From the NCBI RefSeq assembly GCF_900324475.1, contig NZ_LT992502.1:2914001-2978000 (forward strand): a DNA stretch of 64,000 bases, in the 5' to 3' direction. A program made the position numbers and the translations under genes. This DNA comes from Enterobacter bugandensis (GTDB taxonomy: Bacteria > Pseudomonadota > Gammaproteobacteria > Enterobacterales > Enterobacteriaceae). Of the stretch, positions 36,579 through 46,297 are shown in pieces. How positions within the stretch are numbered: position 1 is the stretch's first letter; each line of letters begins with the position of its first letter. The notes under the pieces are model-generated. The model saw only the letters and a list, made by a program, of their open reading frames with translations, was not told the DNA's origin and ran no database searches.

Positions 36579-37231
36579 TGACTTAACAACGTCTCCGCGT
36601 TACATAAACCGTGCCGGATGGCCAGATGAGTCAGTTCAACATCACCATGAATGTTCAGTTTACTGAACATACGATAACGATAGCTGTTGACCGTTTTCGG
36701 GCTGAGATTCAGCTGCTCTGAGATCTCATTCACTTTCTGACCCTTGGTGATCATCAGCATAATCTGCAATTCACGCTCAGACAAACTGGCAAACGGTGAT
36801 TCCGTTTTCTCGGGTTCGATCTGGCTCAGCGCCATCTGCTGCGCAATGTCGGAGGCAATGTAACGCTGCCCGGCAAATACAGAACGGATAGCATTGACGA
36901 CTTCCTGCGGTGCGGCGCCTTTGCTCAGGTAACCGGCTGCCCCCGCCTGCATCACCTTCGCGGGAAGCGGATTTTCAGTATGCACGGTCAGCATGATGAC
37001 TTTTGTATCAACAAAGGTACGCGCGATTTTGCGTGTTGCCTCAAGGCCACCGATACCGGGCATATTCATATCCATCAGCACCACATCGGCCGAGTTTGTG
37101 CGGCACCATTTTACGGCATCTTCCCCACAGCACGCCTCACCGGCAACTTTAATACCTTTAATATCTTCAAGAATGCGTCGTATCCCTGCGCGCACCAGTT
37201 CGTGGTCATCAACAAGAAGGACGTTGATCAA
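36575..37231 (-). CDS. uvrY: Response regulator UvrY (BarA/UvrY system)
   Basis: A 218-residue NarL/FixJ-type response regulator. The receiver domain has Asp8/Asp9 and the phosphoacceptor Asp54 ([10 protein letters not shown]), Thr and Lys (MLTVHT, LSKGAA). The C-terminal LuxR-type HTH contains [13 protein letters not shown] and [16 protein letters not shown]. With sensor BarA it activates csrB/csrC RNAs and thereby affects carbon storage and motility. It is the first gene of uvrY-uvrC; in E. coli uvrY is also influenced by SdiA, encoded 0.8 kb away. Confidence 0.96.
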   Translation of the reverse strand: MINVLLVDDHELVRAGIRRILEDIKGIKVAGEACCGEDAVKWCRTNSADVVLMDMNMPGIGGLEATRKIARTFVDTKVIMLTVHTENPLPAKVMQAGAAGYLSKGAAPQEVVNAIRSVFAGQRYIASDIAQQMALSQIEPEKTESPFASLSERELQIMLMITKGQKVNEISEQLNLSPKTVNSYRYRMFSKLNIHGDVELTHLAIRHGLCNAETLLSQ

Positions 37232-37695
37232 AGGAAATGTCTCCAGAATAGGGATAACGCTACTGAGTGATAATTTGGCTTATATTAACGGTTTTCATCA
37301 CAAGATTAAAACGTTAAAAAATCGGCTATTCGATTTTGCTCTCGTTTTTGGAAATTAGCCTGTACAGTCCATGGAAAGAGAGCCCTTGCCATCAGAGCTT
37401 TTGCGGCTATTTTTAAGCATCTGTATTCAAAAAGTTACAAAAAGCTTGCACGCTTTCCTCGCGGAAAAACTGTTCTCAATTTTTGTAACAATAATTAACG
37501 GCAAGTAAACCAGGCGCAAACAATTAATAGCCGTACCAGAGCATCAGTTTACCGGCTGGCTCTGTTTACGCAAATAAACACTGGCGTAAAAGTACGAAAA
37601 ACAACCGCTGCATTTTTTGCTGCATCTTGTGGTATACTCCGCCGCCTTGACTTTCGTCGTCGCGCTTTAGCGCCGTTTAATAATGAGGAAAATAA
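37232..37695. promoter_or_regulatory. uvrY-yecF divergent region with yecF promoter
   Basis: 464 bases without a gene. An extended -10 (TGG-TATACT, 37630-37638) stands before yecF, with AGGAAAATAA as ribosome site before 37696. The left half must contain the uvrY promoter, which was not resolved; no SdiA box could be called with confidence. Confidence 0.5.
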
Positions 37696-37920
37696 ATGAG
37701 CACACCTGAATTTGCCACTGCGGAGAATAACCAGGAACTGGCACAGGAAGTAAACTGCCTGAAAGCGCTGCTAACGCTGATGCTGCAGGCGATGGGCCAG
37801 GCTGATGCTGGTCGTGTGATCATTAAAATGGAAAAACAAATCGCGCAGATGGAAGACCAGGCGGAATCGGCCGTATTTGCTAACACCGTTAAGCAAATCA
37901 AACAAGCGTACCGCCAGTAA
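37696..37920 (+). CDS. yecF: Conserved protein YecF (DUF2594)
   Basis: A 74-residue soluble helical protein identical in length to E. coli YecF, with the core [20 protein letters not shown] and the C-terminal [11 protein letters not shown]. Its function is unknown. It is monocistronic and convergent with sdiA, with a hairpin between them. Confidence 0.9.
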   Translation: MSTPEFATAENNQELAQEVNCLKALLTLMLQAMGQADAGRVIIKMEKQIAQMEDQAESAVFANTVKQIKQAYRQ

Positions 37921-37926
37921 CAAAAA

Positions 37927-37953
37927 ACGGCTGGATGCAGTGCATTCAGCCGT
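37927..37953. terminator. Hairpin between yecF and sdiA
   Basis: ACGGCTG-G-ATGCA paired with TGCAT-T-CAGCCGT, between convergent genes. An A-run lies upstream on the plus strand, which makes a U-run for the sdiA transcript. Confidence 0.7.
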
Positions 37954-37986
37954 CCACTCGTCTGTCACGCAGAACGTACTCTCTAA

Positions 37987-38709
37987 TCAGATCAGTCCCG
38001 TAGCCGCCGCATAACAGGCAATCTGCGTCTTGTTTGGCGCGTTAAATTTTTTCTGCATATTCTTCTGATGGAAGTTAACCGTATTCTCTGAAATAGAGAG
38101 AATGATCGCTATTTCCGCCGACGTCTTCCCTTCCGCGGTCCATTTCAGAATTTCTCGTTCGCGTTTGCTGAATTTCATCTCAGGCGGCATAACCATCTTA
38201 TCTTCAAAACGCAGCAGCGCGGTTAATGCCATTTGCACCAGCATCTGCAGCCGCAGCTCTATTTCCTCGCCGGCAAACGGTCCTTCCTGTGCGCGAGTAC
38301 GGGAAACTGAGAGGAAGCCGAGCGCATGATTAGGCAGCATCAAACACTGAGTTATTCCCGAACGTAGACCGAAGTCCTGCGCCCTATGCCATAATTCCTG
38401 AGCATCCGCAAATAATTCGTCCGTCCAGGGTAAATGCCCCTGAATGAAATTCTCCGGCTTTAGCACCGGATCGATGGTGAAATAGTTCTCTGATTGATAT
38501 TGCGCCAGCCACTGTTGCGGATAAGTGGCATGCACAGCAATTTTAGGCCGCGTAAACGGCACCGGATGGCGCACACAGAGTGAGTAATAATCGAATTCCA
38601 GCGCCTGAGTTTGTCGCTGAAGTTCATGATATACCTCGGCGGCACAGGTCAATTCCTGAAACCGCAGGGAGCAATCCCGTCGCCAGGTGAAAAAGTCTGA
38701 ATCCTTCAT
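37987..38709 (-). CDS. sdiA: LuxR-type quorum-sensing regulator SdiA
   Basis: A 240-residue LuxR-family transcription factor. The N-terminal autoinducer domain (residues about 20-165) keeps aromatic and Asp residues of the acyl-homoserine-lactone pocket (W-x-x-x-Y-x-x-x-N-Y-F-x-x-DP near 67-81). The C-terminal GerE-type HTH has EREILKWTAEGKTSAEIA and SENTVNFHQKNM. No AHL synthase is nearby, consistent with SdiA detecting signals of other species. It is alone between yecF and the tcy operon. Confidence 0.95.
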   Translation of the reverse strand: MKDSDFFTWRRDCSLRFQELTCAAEVYHELQRQTQALEFDYYSLCVRHPVPFTRPKIAVHATYPQQWLAQYQSENYFTIDPVLKPENFIQGHLPWTDELFADAQELWHRAQDFGLRSGITQCLMLPNHALGFLSVSRTRAQEGPFAGEEIELRLQMLVQMALTALLRFEDKMVMPPEMKFSKREREILKWTAEGKTSAEIAIILSISENTVNFHQKNMQKKFNAPNKTQIACYAAATGLI

Positions 38710-38887
38710 ACTTACTAAAAGAAGCCTCTGAAAAGATAATCATTATTATGGTGAATATAACCTAACACATAAAACTTATTTCTAACTACAAAATATCGGC
38801 ACTAGCACAATTAACTGTGCTATGGATAAGGATTATTCTGTTCGAGTAGAATAAAAGAACACCATTTAAGGCGATGAGCGAGAATAA

Positions 38888-38916
38888 TTTGCTCCAGAAG
38901 AACTTTCTGGAGCAAA
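38888..38916 (-). terminator. Terminator of the tcy operon
   Basis: A perfect 12-base stem (TTTGCTCCAGAA / TTCTGGAGCAAA) 15 bases after tcyN, followed on the minus strand by TTATTCTC. Confidence 0.85.
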
Positions 38917-38930
38917 TGAGTACATAAATG

Positions 38931-39683
38931 CTACTGCATAAGGAATTTTTCCAGGAACTGACGGGTTCGCGGTTGCTGAGGGTTAGCAAATAAGCTTTTC
39001 GCCGGTCCCTGCTCCACAATCCGCCCCTGGTCCATAAAGATGGCTCTATCCGCCACGTCGCGCGCAAAGCTCATTTCATGGGTCACGATAACCATCGTGC
39101 GTTTTTCCTGCGCCAGCTGGCGGATGGTGTTCAGCACCTCACCCACCAGTTCTGGATCGAGCGCGGAGGTCGGTTCATCAAACAGGATCACGTCAGGGCG
39201 CATCGCCAGCGCGCGCGCGATGGCCACGCGCTGCTGCTGCCCGCCCGACAGGCGGCGCGGATAGCTGGTCTCTTTCCCTGCCAGCCCGACTTTGGAGAGC
39301 AACTCGCGGGCGCGTGCCGTCGCTTCCTCTTTGGGCTCACCTTTTACAATGACCGGTCCTTCAATAATATTTTCCAGCACCGTGCGGTGCGGGAATAGAT
39401 TGAAGCTCTGGAACACAAAGCCAACATGCTGACGCAGGCGGCGAATCAACCCTTTCTGCTGGCTGATGGATTTACCGGCATCAATCGTTATCTCCCCAAC
39501 CCGAATGGTGCCCCCTTCCGGCTGCTCAAGCAGGTTGATACTACGCAGCAGCGTGGTTTTCCCCGACCCGCTCGGGCCAATAATCGCCACGACTTCGCCC
39601 TGCTCAACTTCCAGGTCGATGCCGTGGAGCACCGTTTGCCCGTGGAATTTTTTCACCAGGTTTTTGACGTCAATTGCACTCAT
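38931..39683 (-). CDS. tcyN: Cystine ABC transporter ATPase TcyN
   Basis: A 250-residue ATPase of the polar amino acid uptake family. Walker A is GPSGSGKTT (near 34), signature LSGGQQQRVAIARAL, Walker B VILFDEPTSALDP, switch His in VTHEM. With TcyL and TcyJ it imports cystine and related compounds such as diaminopimelate. Its start overlaps tcyL by 4 bases. It was formerly named yecC and is last in the tcyJ-dcyD-tcyL-tcyN cluster. Confidence 0.95.
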   Translation of the reverse strand: MSAIDVKNLVKKFHGQTVLHGIDLEVEQGEVVAIIGPSGSGKTTLLRSINLLEQPEGGTIRVGEITIDAGKSISQQKGLIRRLRQHVGFVFQSFNLFPHRTVLENIIEGPVIVKGEPKEEATARARELLSKVGLAGKETSYPRRLSGGQQQRVAIARALAMRPDVILFDEPTSALDPELVGEVLNTIRQLAQEKRTMVIVTHEMSFARDVADRAIFMDQGRIVEQGPAKSLFANPQQPRTRQFLEKFLMQ

Positions 39684-40348
39684 TTTGGATCACGCTCCTG
39701 GCGGTTAAGCTGGTTTTCAAAGTAGTTTTGCAGAGCAGACAACACCGTCGCCATCACCCAGTAGATCAGCGAGGCGGCCAGATACATGGTGAAAACTTCA
39801 AGGGTGCGCGAGGTAATGAGCTGCGCCTGACGGAACAGCTCCGGCACCTGGATGGTTGCCGCCAGAGAGGTATCTTTCACCAGGCTAATGAAGCTGTTGC
39901 TCAGCGGCGGAAGCGCTACCCGCGCCGCCTGCGGCAGAATGGCGCGTCGCAGCGTCTGCCACGGCGTCATCCCGATACTGGCCGCCGCTTCCCACTGGCC
40001 TTTATCAATCGACGAGATCGCCGCGCGCAGGGTTTCGGAGGTATAGGCCGCCGTGTTAAGCGACAGGCCAATCATCGCCGCCGGGATGGGATCCAGCTCG
40101 ATGCCGAACTGCGGTAAACCGTAGTAGATCATAAAGAGCTGAGCGATAAGCGGCGTACCGCGAAACACGGAAATATAAAAGCGCGCCAGCCAGCGTACCG
40201 GCAGGATGGGCGACATGCGCATTAAGGCCAGTACAAAGCCCAGCACAAGACCGAAGAACATCCCGCCGATACTGAGCTGTAGCGTGAATACCGCACCTTT
40301 CAGCAGGAATGGCAGGGAATCAATAACCAGTTGAATACTTTCTTGCAT
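39680..40348 (-). CDS. tcyL: Cystine ABC transporter permease TcyL
   Basis: A 222-residue inner-membrane permease of the His/Glu/Gln/Arg/opine family with about five helices. It has GAVFTLQLSIGGMFFGLVLG at the start of the fold, FRGTPLIAQLF, and the EAA loop EAAASIGMTPWQTLRRAILPQA near residues 128-149 that contacts TcyN. It was formerly yecS. It follows dcyD by 21 bases and overlaps tcyN. Confidence 0.95.
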   Translation of the reverse strand: MQESIQLVIDSLPFLLKGAVFTLQLSIGGMFFGLVLGFVLALMRMSPILPVRWLARFYISVFRGTPLIAQLFMIYYGLPQFGIELDPIPAAMIGLSLNTAAYTSETLRAAISSIDKGQWEAAASIGMTPWQTLRRAILPQAARVALPPLSNSFISLVKDTSLAATIQVPELFRQAQLITSRTLEVFTMYLAASLIYWVMATVLSALQNYFENQLNRQERDPK

Positions 40349-40369
40349 TATTATTTTTCGACCTGATTT

Positions 40370-41371
<1,002 letters not shown>

Positions 41372-41420
41372 TCAGACAAAATGTGATATTTTTCATTATG
41401 CACGCAGACGCGTAAGAAAT

Positions 41421-41450
41421 AAAAAAGGCGCTTTTAAAAGCGCCTTTTTT
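41421..41450. terminator. Palindromic terminator after tcyJ
   Basis: A perfect 15+15 palindrome (arms AAAAAAGGCGCTTTT) between tcyJ and dcyD, able to act in both directions. It implies that dcyD-tcyL-tcyN are partly uncoupled from fliAZ-tcyJ transcription and read from a promoter just before dcyD. Confidence 0.88.
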
Positions 41451-41463
41451 CCAGGTCACCGAC

Positions 41464-42264
41464 TTATTTGGTGACGTCGGCCCCGAACCACTTCTCAGAC
41501 AGCGCCTTCAGACTGCCGTCTTTCTGCATGTCAGCAATCGCGGAATCAATGGCTTTCACCAGATCCTCGTTGCCTTTACGGACGGCCACGCCGGATTCCT
41601 GACGAGAGAACGCATCACCCGCTACTGCCAGGGTATTGTTGGTTTTCTTCACCAGATCCAAAGCGGCCAGACGGTCAACCAGAATGGCGTCGATACGGCC
41701 TACGCGCAGGTCCTGATATTTCGTCGGGTCATCATCATAGGTGCGGATGTCCACGCCCTGAACGTTCTGGCGCAGCCACTCTTCGTAGTTAGTTCCCAGA
41801 CCGACGCCGACTTTTTTGCCTTTCAGATCGGCAGCGGATTTAATGGAGCCTTCGTTACCTTTCTTCACCAGCGCCTGAATACCGGACACGGTGTACGGCG
41901 TGGAGAAGTCATACTTCTTCTTACGCTCGTCAGAAATGGTCACCTGGTTAATCACCACGTCAATACGTTTTGAATCCAGCGAGGCCAGCATACCGTCCCA
42001 TTTGGTCGGTTTCAGGGAGGCTTTAACGCCGAGGTGCTTCGCCAGTTCTTCTGCAAATTCCACTTCAAAACCGGTCAGCTTGCCGTCATCACCCTGGAAG
42101 CTGAACGGAGGATAGGTTCCTTCCAGCCCGACCAGCAGCGTACCGCGCTCTTTTACTTTATTTAGCAGGTTTTCTGCAGCGAACGTTTTCACGCTCATGC
42201 CCGCTACCAGCGCGACGGCCATAACACCCATCAGCGCCTGACGACCCAGAAGTGCAAATTTCAT
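41464..42264 (-). CDS. tcyJ: Cystine-binding periplasmic protein TcyJ (FliY)
   Basis: A 266-residue periplasmic binding protein of the SBP_bac_3 family. A signal peptide of about 29 residues (ending KTFA) precedes the fold, with LLVGLEGTYPPFSFQGDDGKL and TGFEVEFAEELA typical of amino acid binders and SLDSKRIDVVINQVTI. It binds cystine for TcyLN. The old name fliY reflects its place in the fliAZY transcript downstream of fliZ. Confidence 0.95.
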   Translation of the reverse strand: MKFALLGRQALMGVMAVALVAGMSVKTFAAENLLNKVKERGTLLVGLEGTYPPFSFQGDDGKLTGFEVEFAEELAKHLGVKASLKPTKWDGMLASLDSKRIDVVINQVTISDERKKKYDFSTPYTVSGIQALVKKGNEGSIKSAADLKGKKVGVGLGTNYEEWLRQNVQGVDIRTYDDDPTKYQDLRVGRIDAILVDRLAALDLVKKTNNTLAVAGDAFSRQESGVAVRKGNEDLVKAIDSAIADMQKDGSLKALSEKWFGADVTK

Positions 42265-42350
42265 AAATACCCCGATATAGTGGAATTTTTACGTAGTGTA
42301 GAGAAATCGCCTGCAACGTCAAAGGCGACTGCGCTACATCTTATTCTTTT

Positions 42351-42902
42351 TTAATATATATCAGAAGTTGTTCCGGCGAGCGCTTTCTGCTTCACGGAAC
42401 CCGGCATTTGTACCTTATATTGCGCATACTTGCGCAGCGCAATACGGTAGTTGTTGGTGCTGGTTGCAGGCAGCCACGGCTCCAGGTTCTCGTCCAGATA
42501 ACCGGTTTTCAGCAGATCGCGGGAAATGTTGTTAACGGTCAGATGTTGACCGAGGCGGCGCAGGCGAACCACATATTCGCGAACGGTGCCGTGGCTCATC
42601 TCCGTTTGTTCAAACAGGAACTGCTTGAAGCCGATGATATCGAAGAAGTCGCTTTGCTCTTTGCAGTGGAGATCGCCACAGAAACGGCAAAGCGCCACCC
42701 ACTCTTTTTGCTCTTCGAGCCACGCGGCTTCATCCATTAACGTGTCGAGGCGAGAGATAGCGATTTTATTCACGATCTCGCCGCGGCGAACCAGCGTGAT
42801 ACGATCGAGTAATTTGTTACAGTGGGCGCAATGCGTCTGGCTGTGTTTAAAGTCTTTCAGGTAGCGGCTTAGAGGCCGTCTTTTAGATTGCTGCACCGTC
42901 AT
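42351..42902 (-). CDS. fliZ: Flagella biosynthesis regulator FliZ
   Basis: A 183-residue DNA-binding protein (E. coli 183). It antagonises sigma-S dependent transcription in E. coli and sustains flagellar gene expression by acting on FlhDC control. An N-terminal segment has two Cys pairs (HCAHCNKLL, CRFCGDLHC) that look metal-binding, followed by a core-binding domain like that of tyrosine recombinases (GTVREYVVRLRRLGQHL). It lies 54 bases after fliA in the fliA-fliZ-tcyJ operon. Confidence 0.95.
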   Translation of the reverse strand: MTVQQSKRRPLSRYLKDFKHSQTHCAHCNKLLDRITLVRRGEIVNKIAISRLDTLMDEAAWLEEQKEWVALCRFCGDLHCKEQSDFFDIIGFKQFLFEQTEMSHGTVREYVVRLRRLGQHLTVNNISRDLLKTGYLDENLEPWLPATSTNNYRIALRKYAQYKVQMPGSVKQKALAGTTSDIY

Positions 42903-42956
42903 GATAACTCCTGGTTGTCAATACGTTGTGCGGCATTTTTCGGGTGATTGAATCAC

Positions 42957-43676
42957 CTATAACTTACCCAGCTTGGTTCGTAAGCGTTTAATGGCCTGGC
43001 TGTGCAGCTGGCTAACCCGCGACTCCCCCACTTCCAGGACCGCGCCAATCTCTTTGAGATTAAGCTCTTCCTGGTAATAAAGGGTCAACACCAGCTGTTC
43101 GCGCTCGGGCAGAGCTTCAATCGCTTCCATTACGCGCTGGCGTAAATTCCCTTCCATTAAATGGTGTAACGGGTTTTCCTGCTGGTGCTCGTCCGTCACC
43201 AGCTCGATGCTATCGCCATGCTCTTCGCGCCACTCGTCATAGGAGAAGAGTTGGCTATTATTGGTATCGAGCAACATCTGACGATACTCTTCAACAGCAA
43301 TGCCAAGACGTTCCGCCACTTCGGTTTCCGTTGCGTTGCGTCCCAGTTCCTGTTCCAGCTGTCCCATCGCATGCGCCACTTCGCGCGCGTTGCGGCGAAC
43401 GCTGCGCGGCACCCAGTCGCGGCTGCGCAGCTCGTCCAGCATCGCACCACGAATACGCTGAACTGCGTAAGTCGTAAATGCCGTTCCTTGCAGAGCGTCG
43501 TATCGGTCAACTGCATTCAATAACCCGATACCGCCCGCCTGTAGCAGATCGTCAAGTTCCACGCTCGCCGGCAAACGCACCTGGAGGCGCAATGCTTCGT
43601 GACGCACCAGCGGGACATAACGCTGCCACAGCGAGTGTTTATCCATTACACCTTCAGCGGTATAGAGTGAATTCAC
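42957..43676 (-). CDS. fliA: Flagellar sigma factor FliA (sigma-28)
   Basis: A 239-residue sigma-28, the same length as in E. coli and with the same GTG start. Region 2 (ELDDLLQAGGIGLLNAVDRYD and FTTYAVQRIRGAMLDELR) binds core polymerase and the -10; region 3 (RNAREVAHAMGQLEQELGR) and region 4 (ALPEREQLVLTLYYQEELNLKEIG...RVSQLHSQAIKRLR) bind the -35. It directs class 3 promoters such as those before fliC and fliD in this window and is held by the anti-sigma factor FlgM. Confidence 0.97.
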   Translation of the reverse strand: MNSLYTAEGVMDKHSLWQRYVPLVRHEALRLQVRLPASVELDDLLQAGGIGLLNAVDRYDALQGTAFTTYAVQRIRGAMLDELRSRDWVPRSVRRNAREVAHAMGQLEQELGRNATETEVAERLGIAVEEYRQMLLDTNNSQLFSYDEWREEHGDSIELVTDEHQQENPLHHLMEGNLRQRVMEAIEALPEREQLVLTLYYQEELNLKEIGAVLEVGESRVSQLHSQAIKRLRTKLGKL

Positions 43677-43701
43677 GATAAACAGCCCTGCGTTAGTTGA
43701 G

Positions 43702-43709
43702 TTATCGGC
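43702..43709 (-). promoter_or_regulatory. Sigma-28 type -10 element before fliA
   Basis: Minus-strand GCCGATAA, identical to the sigma-28 -10 consensus, 26 bases before the fliA start. The matching -35 is poor. In E. coli fliA has both a class 2 and a class 3 promoter; an imperfect FlhDC half-site (AGAATAACC) lies near 43765-43779. Confidence 0.5.
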
Positions 43710-43805
43710 ATGATTATCCGATTCTGCAGGGCGTTCAATTGGATGAAAAAGGGGGATAAAGTGAGGTTATTCTGAGGTTGCCCGCAGCAGGGGCAACTTT
43801 TCTGG

Positions 43806-45011
43806 CTAAATTAACAGTTGTAACAATGAAAGATCGTCGCCCAATTTGACGCTATCTATATGTTGATGAAAGAGCTTTCCGGCTTCCTGATTATGCTGGC
43901 TCAGGGAGTGGAAGCTGTAAATAACGTCAATAATATTGTCTTGTTCAATTTTCCCCGCCGCGATGGCCTGACCGGCAAGCAGCGATTTGAGAAAATAGAA
44001 CTCCGCAACGATTAAATAAAGATTATTCAACATGCTGCGGCCATTGCTCTGCGGGAAGCCCTGCTCCCAGAGCTTGTATTTAAAAAAGTTCTTAAACAGG
44101 TGATCGTTTGCCGCGATGTAACCGCCCGCCACATCGCGCCAGACGGACTCAATGTTTTCCATGACCTTTTCTGCCGAAACGGTGTCATCGACAGATTCAA
44201 ACTGTTTATAAAGCTGATCAAAATAACGGTTTAATACGGCGCCACCGCGGGCCGTCGCTTTCTTCGTAAAGTAGCTTTGGATGAGCGAGATTAACGCGAA
44301 TTTCAGGCTGTAGTTCTGATTAAACCCGCCTAACTCCATCTTGATTTTACCGCTCACCAGCTCGTTCACCAGCGAATAATAAACCGTTTCGAGCGTGCTG
44401 ATATTCTCTTCCAGGTTTTCGAGCTTTTCAGCCACCATGAGGAATTTCACCACGGCATAAACTTGTTCTTCAACGCTCACCGCCTCAACGCTGAAGAGGT
44501 TCTGGCAGAAGAGATTGATGACCTTAATCTTCAAATCCATCGCTGGCGCATTATTCACGTCCTGCTGAACGCTGATGGATTCCATCATCGACATCGATGC
44601 CCGATCGTTCAACAGCAGTCGAGTGACTTCCGGACACGAGAGATTAAGTGATTTTTCAATTTCATTTTTATAGACCCGGTTTGTCCGCGGGAACGTCGAA
44701 CAGGTCGGGCTTAAGGCCTGAGCGCCCATGGCGCTATGAATAGAACAGAGCTTTTCCGTATCCATAAACGGGCAGTTTTTACTTTCCGTATGGAAAATCA
44801 CTTCGCCCCAGTTGCCGTACTGTTTTTTTGTGACTTTTATCGCCTTCTTTGCCGTGTGACGAATGGCGGCATTTTTACTGTTCAGATAGCGGTTAACGGA
44901 GGATTTATCAAACGCGATGGTCCAGCCCTGACAACAATGTTCACGGCATTCCCCACCGACACAGGAAAAATCTGCGACAAGTTTAGGCTGGGTAATAACG
45001 ATCTGTTTCAC
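43806..45011 (-). CDS. fliB: Flagellin lysine-N-methylase FliB
   Basis: A 401-residue protein matching Salmonella FliB, also 401 residues, which methylates surface lysines of flagellin. An N-terminal Cys-rich region (CVGGECREHCCQGW, then NCPFMD, LCSIH, SPTCSTFPR and LSCPE) is the metal/Fe-S cluster region of this family. The rest is helical. The GTG at 45011 with GAGG eight bases upstream is chosen over a TTG at 45038 lying in the fliC terminator. It sits between fliA and fliC as in Salmonella; E. coli K-12 lacks it. Codon use and GC are slightly lower than the neighbours. Confidence 0.92.
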   Translation of the reverse strand: MKQIVITQPKLVADFSCVGGECREHCCQGWTIAFDKSSVNRYLNSKNAAIRHTAKKAIKVTKKQYGNWGEVIFHTESKNCPFMDTEKLCSIHSAMGAQALSPTCSTFPRTNRVYKNEIEKSLNLSCPEVTRLLLNDRASMSMMESISVQQDVNNAPAMDLKIKVINLFCQNLFSVEAVSVEEQVYAVVKFLMVAEKLENLEENISTLETVYYSLVNELVSGKIKMELGGFNQNYSLKFALISLIQSYFTKKATARGGAVLNRYFDQLYKQFESVDDTVSAEKVMENIESVWRDVAGGYIAANDHLFKNFFKYKLWEQGFPQSNGRSMLNNLYLIVAEFYFLKSLLAGQAIAAGKIEQDNIIDVIYSFHSLSQHNQEAGKLFHQHIDSVKLGDDLSLLQLLI

Positions 45012-45035
45012 GGGCGGATCCTCAAAATTCAGAGA

Positions 45036-45062
45036 CAAAAAAACCCCGCCGAAGCGGGGTTT
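45036..45062 (-). terminator. Terminator of fliC
   Basis: Minus-strand stem AAACCCCGC-TTCG-GCGGGGTTT followed by a T-run, just after the fliC stop and 25 bases before fliB. Confidence 0.9.
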
Positions 45063-45073
45063 GATGCGTAAAA

Positions 45074-45898
45074 TTAACGCAGCAGAGACAGAACGGTCTG
45101 TGGAACCTGGTTTGCCTGGGACAGAACAGAAGTACCAGCCTGCTGCAGGATCTGCGCGCGGGACATGTTGGAAACTTCAGTTGCGTAGTCAGCGTCCTGG
45201 ATACGGGACTGAGCAGCAGACAGGTTGTTAGAGGTGTTGTTCAGGTTGTTGATTGCAGAAGTGAAGCGGTTCTGCACAGCACCCAGACCGGAACGAGCGG
45301 TATCAACTTTAGCGATAGCTTTGTCAATGGTGTCCAGATCGGTCGCAGTCATTGCTTTCAGGTCGATAGCGTTCACGCCAAGAGTCGTGGTGTCAGCTTT
45401 AGCACCGCTCAGGTCCAGATCGATGGTGTCGCCGTCGTTCACGCCAACCTGAATTTTAACCACGCCAGCAGTACCTGCAGAACCGTCCAGCAGTTTGATG
45501 CCGTTGAAGTCAGTTTTGCTGGCAACACGGTTGATTTCAGCCAGACGAGCGGTAACTTCATCCTGCAGAGAAGCCAGGTCAGACGTGCTGTTGGTGCCGT
45601 TGCTTGCCTGAACAGCCAGTTCACGAACGCGCTGCAGGTTGTTGTTGATTTCGTTCAGGGAACCTTCAGCAGTCTGCGCCATGGAGATACCGTCGTTGGC
45701 GTTACGTGCTGCCTGAGTCATGCCTTTAATCTGAGCGGTCATGCGGTTTGCAATCGCCTGGCCAGCGGCATCATCTTTCGCGCTGTTGATACGCAGACCT
45801 GAAGACAGACGCTCAATAGCAGTGCCCAGAGAAGACTGAGATTTGTTCAGGTTGTTCTGAGTAGTCAGGGACAACAGGTTAGTATTGATAACTGCCAT
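45074..45898 (-). CDS. fliC: Flagellin FliC (short form)
   Basis: A 274-residue flagellin, much shorter than Salmonella or E. coli K-12 FliC (about 495). The conserved N-terminal D0/D1 (MAVINTNLLSLTTQNNL, ERLSSGLRINSAKDDAAGQAIANR, QRVRELAVQASNGTNS, the TLR5-recognised stretch) and C-terminal D1/D0 (RFTSAINNLNNTSNNL...SVLSQANQVPQTVLSLLR) are intact. Between them only about 60 residues remain, so D3 and most of D2 are missing. Only ten lysines are present. It is exported unfolded by the flagellar type III system with FliS as chaperone. Confidence 0.97.
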   Translation of the reverse strand: MAVINTNLLSLTTQNNLNKSQSSLGTAIERLSSGLRINSAKDDAAGQAIANRMTAQIKGMTQAARNANDGISMAQTAEGSLNEINNNLQRVRELAVQASNGTNSTSDLASLQDEVTARLAEINRVASKTDFNGIKLLDGSAGTAGVVKIQVGVNDGDTIDLDLSGAKADTTTLGVNAIDLKAMTATDLDTIDKAIAKVDTARSGLGAVQNRFTSAINNLNNTSNNLSAAQSRIQDADYATEVSNMSRAQILQQAGTSVLSQANQVPQTVLSLLR

Positions 45899-45972
45899 AA
45901 TTTTCTTTCCTTCAAAAATTGGGTTTTAGGTCCGGTGCCTAACACTCACAGCGTCTCTCACCGTCAACAAGG

Positions 45973-45999
45973 TTATCGACGGGTCCCGAAAAGACTTTA
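45973..45999 (-). promoter_or_regulatory. Sigma-28 promoter of fliC
   Basis: Minus strand TAAAGTCT-N11-GTCGATAA, one mismatch in each element against TAAAGTTT-N11-GCCGATAA. It lies about 75 bases before fliC, giving a leader of roughly 65 bases. Confidence 0.88.
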
Positions 46000-46233
46000 G
46001 AATCAATTTCGAAAAAATTATAACTCTATGATTATTAATGGTTTTATTTTTAAAAAATCAATTAAGGTTAATCATAAGGTTATTATTTACGGCTTTTTAT
46101 TACGCGGAATATGCCAAAAAAGGCACACACTTATCTGTGTTATTGACGCACTAAAAATCGTCCCAAAGTGCAATCGTTTCATTTAACGCGCCAGGACATG
46201 CCTATTCTTTGGATTATTTTTTTCTCACCATCG
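46000..46233. other. AT-rich spacer between fliC and fliD promoters
   Basis: About 230 bases between two divergent sigma-28 promoters, AT-rich, with no gene. Nothing resembling an invertible segment or a fljA-type operator was seen. Confidence 0.5.
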
Positions 46234-46260
46234 TAAACTTTTACTATTCGAGGCCGATAA
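46234..46260 (+). promoter_or_regulatory. Sigma-28 promoter of fliDST
   Basis: TAAACTTT-N11-GCCGATAA: perfect -10, one mismatch in the -35, 37 bases before the fliD start. Confidence 0.9.
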
Positions 46261-46297
46261 GAGTCCTGAACTACTTTCGTATTTAAGGAAAATATGC

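Noticed and set aside
46000..46233. Invertible promoter or phase-2 flagellin switch near fliC
   Set aside because: No recombinase gene, no inverted hix-like repeats and no second flagellin were seen.
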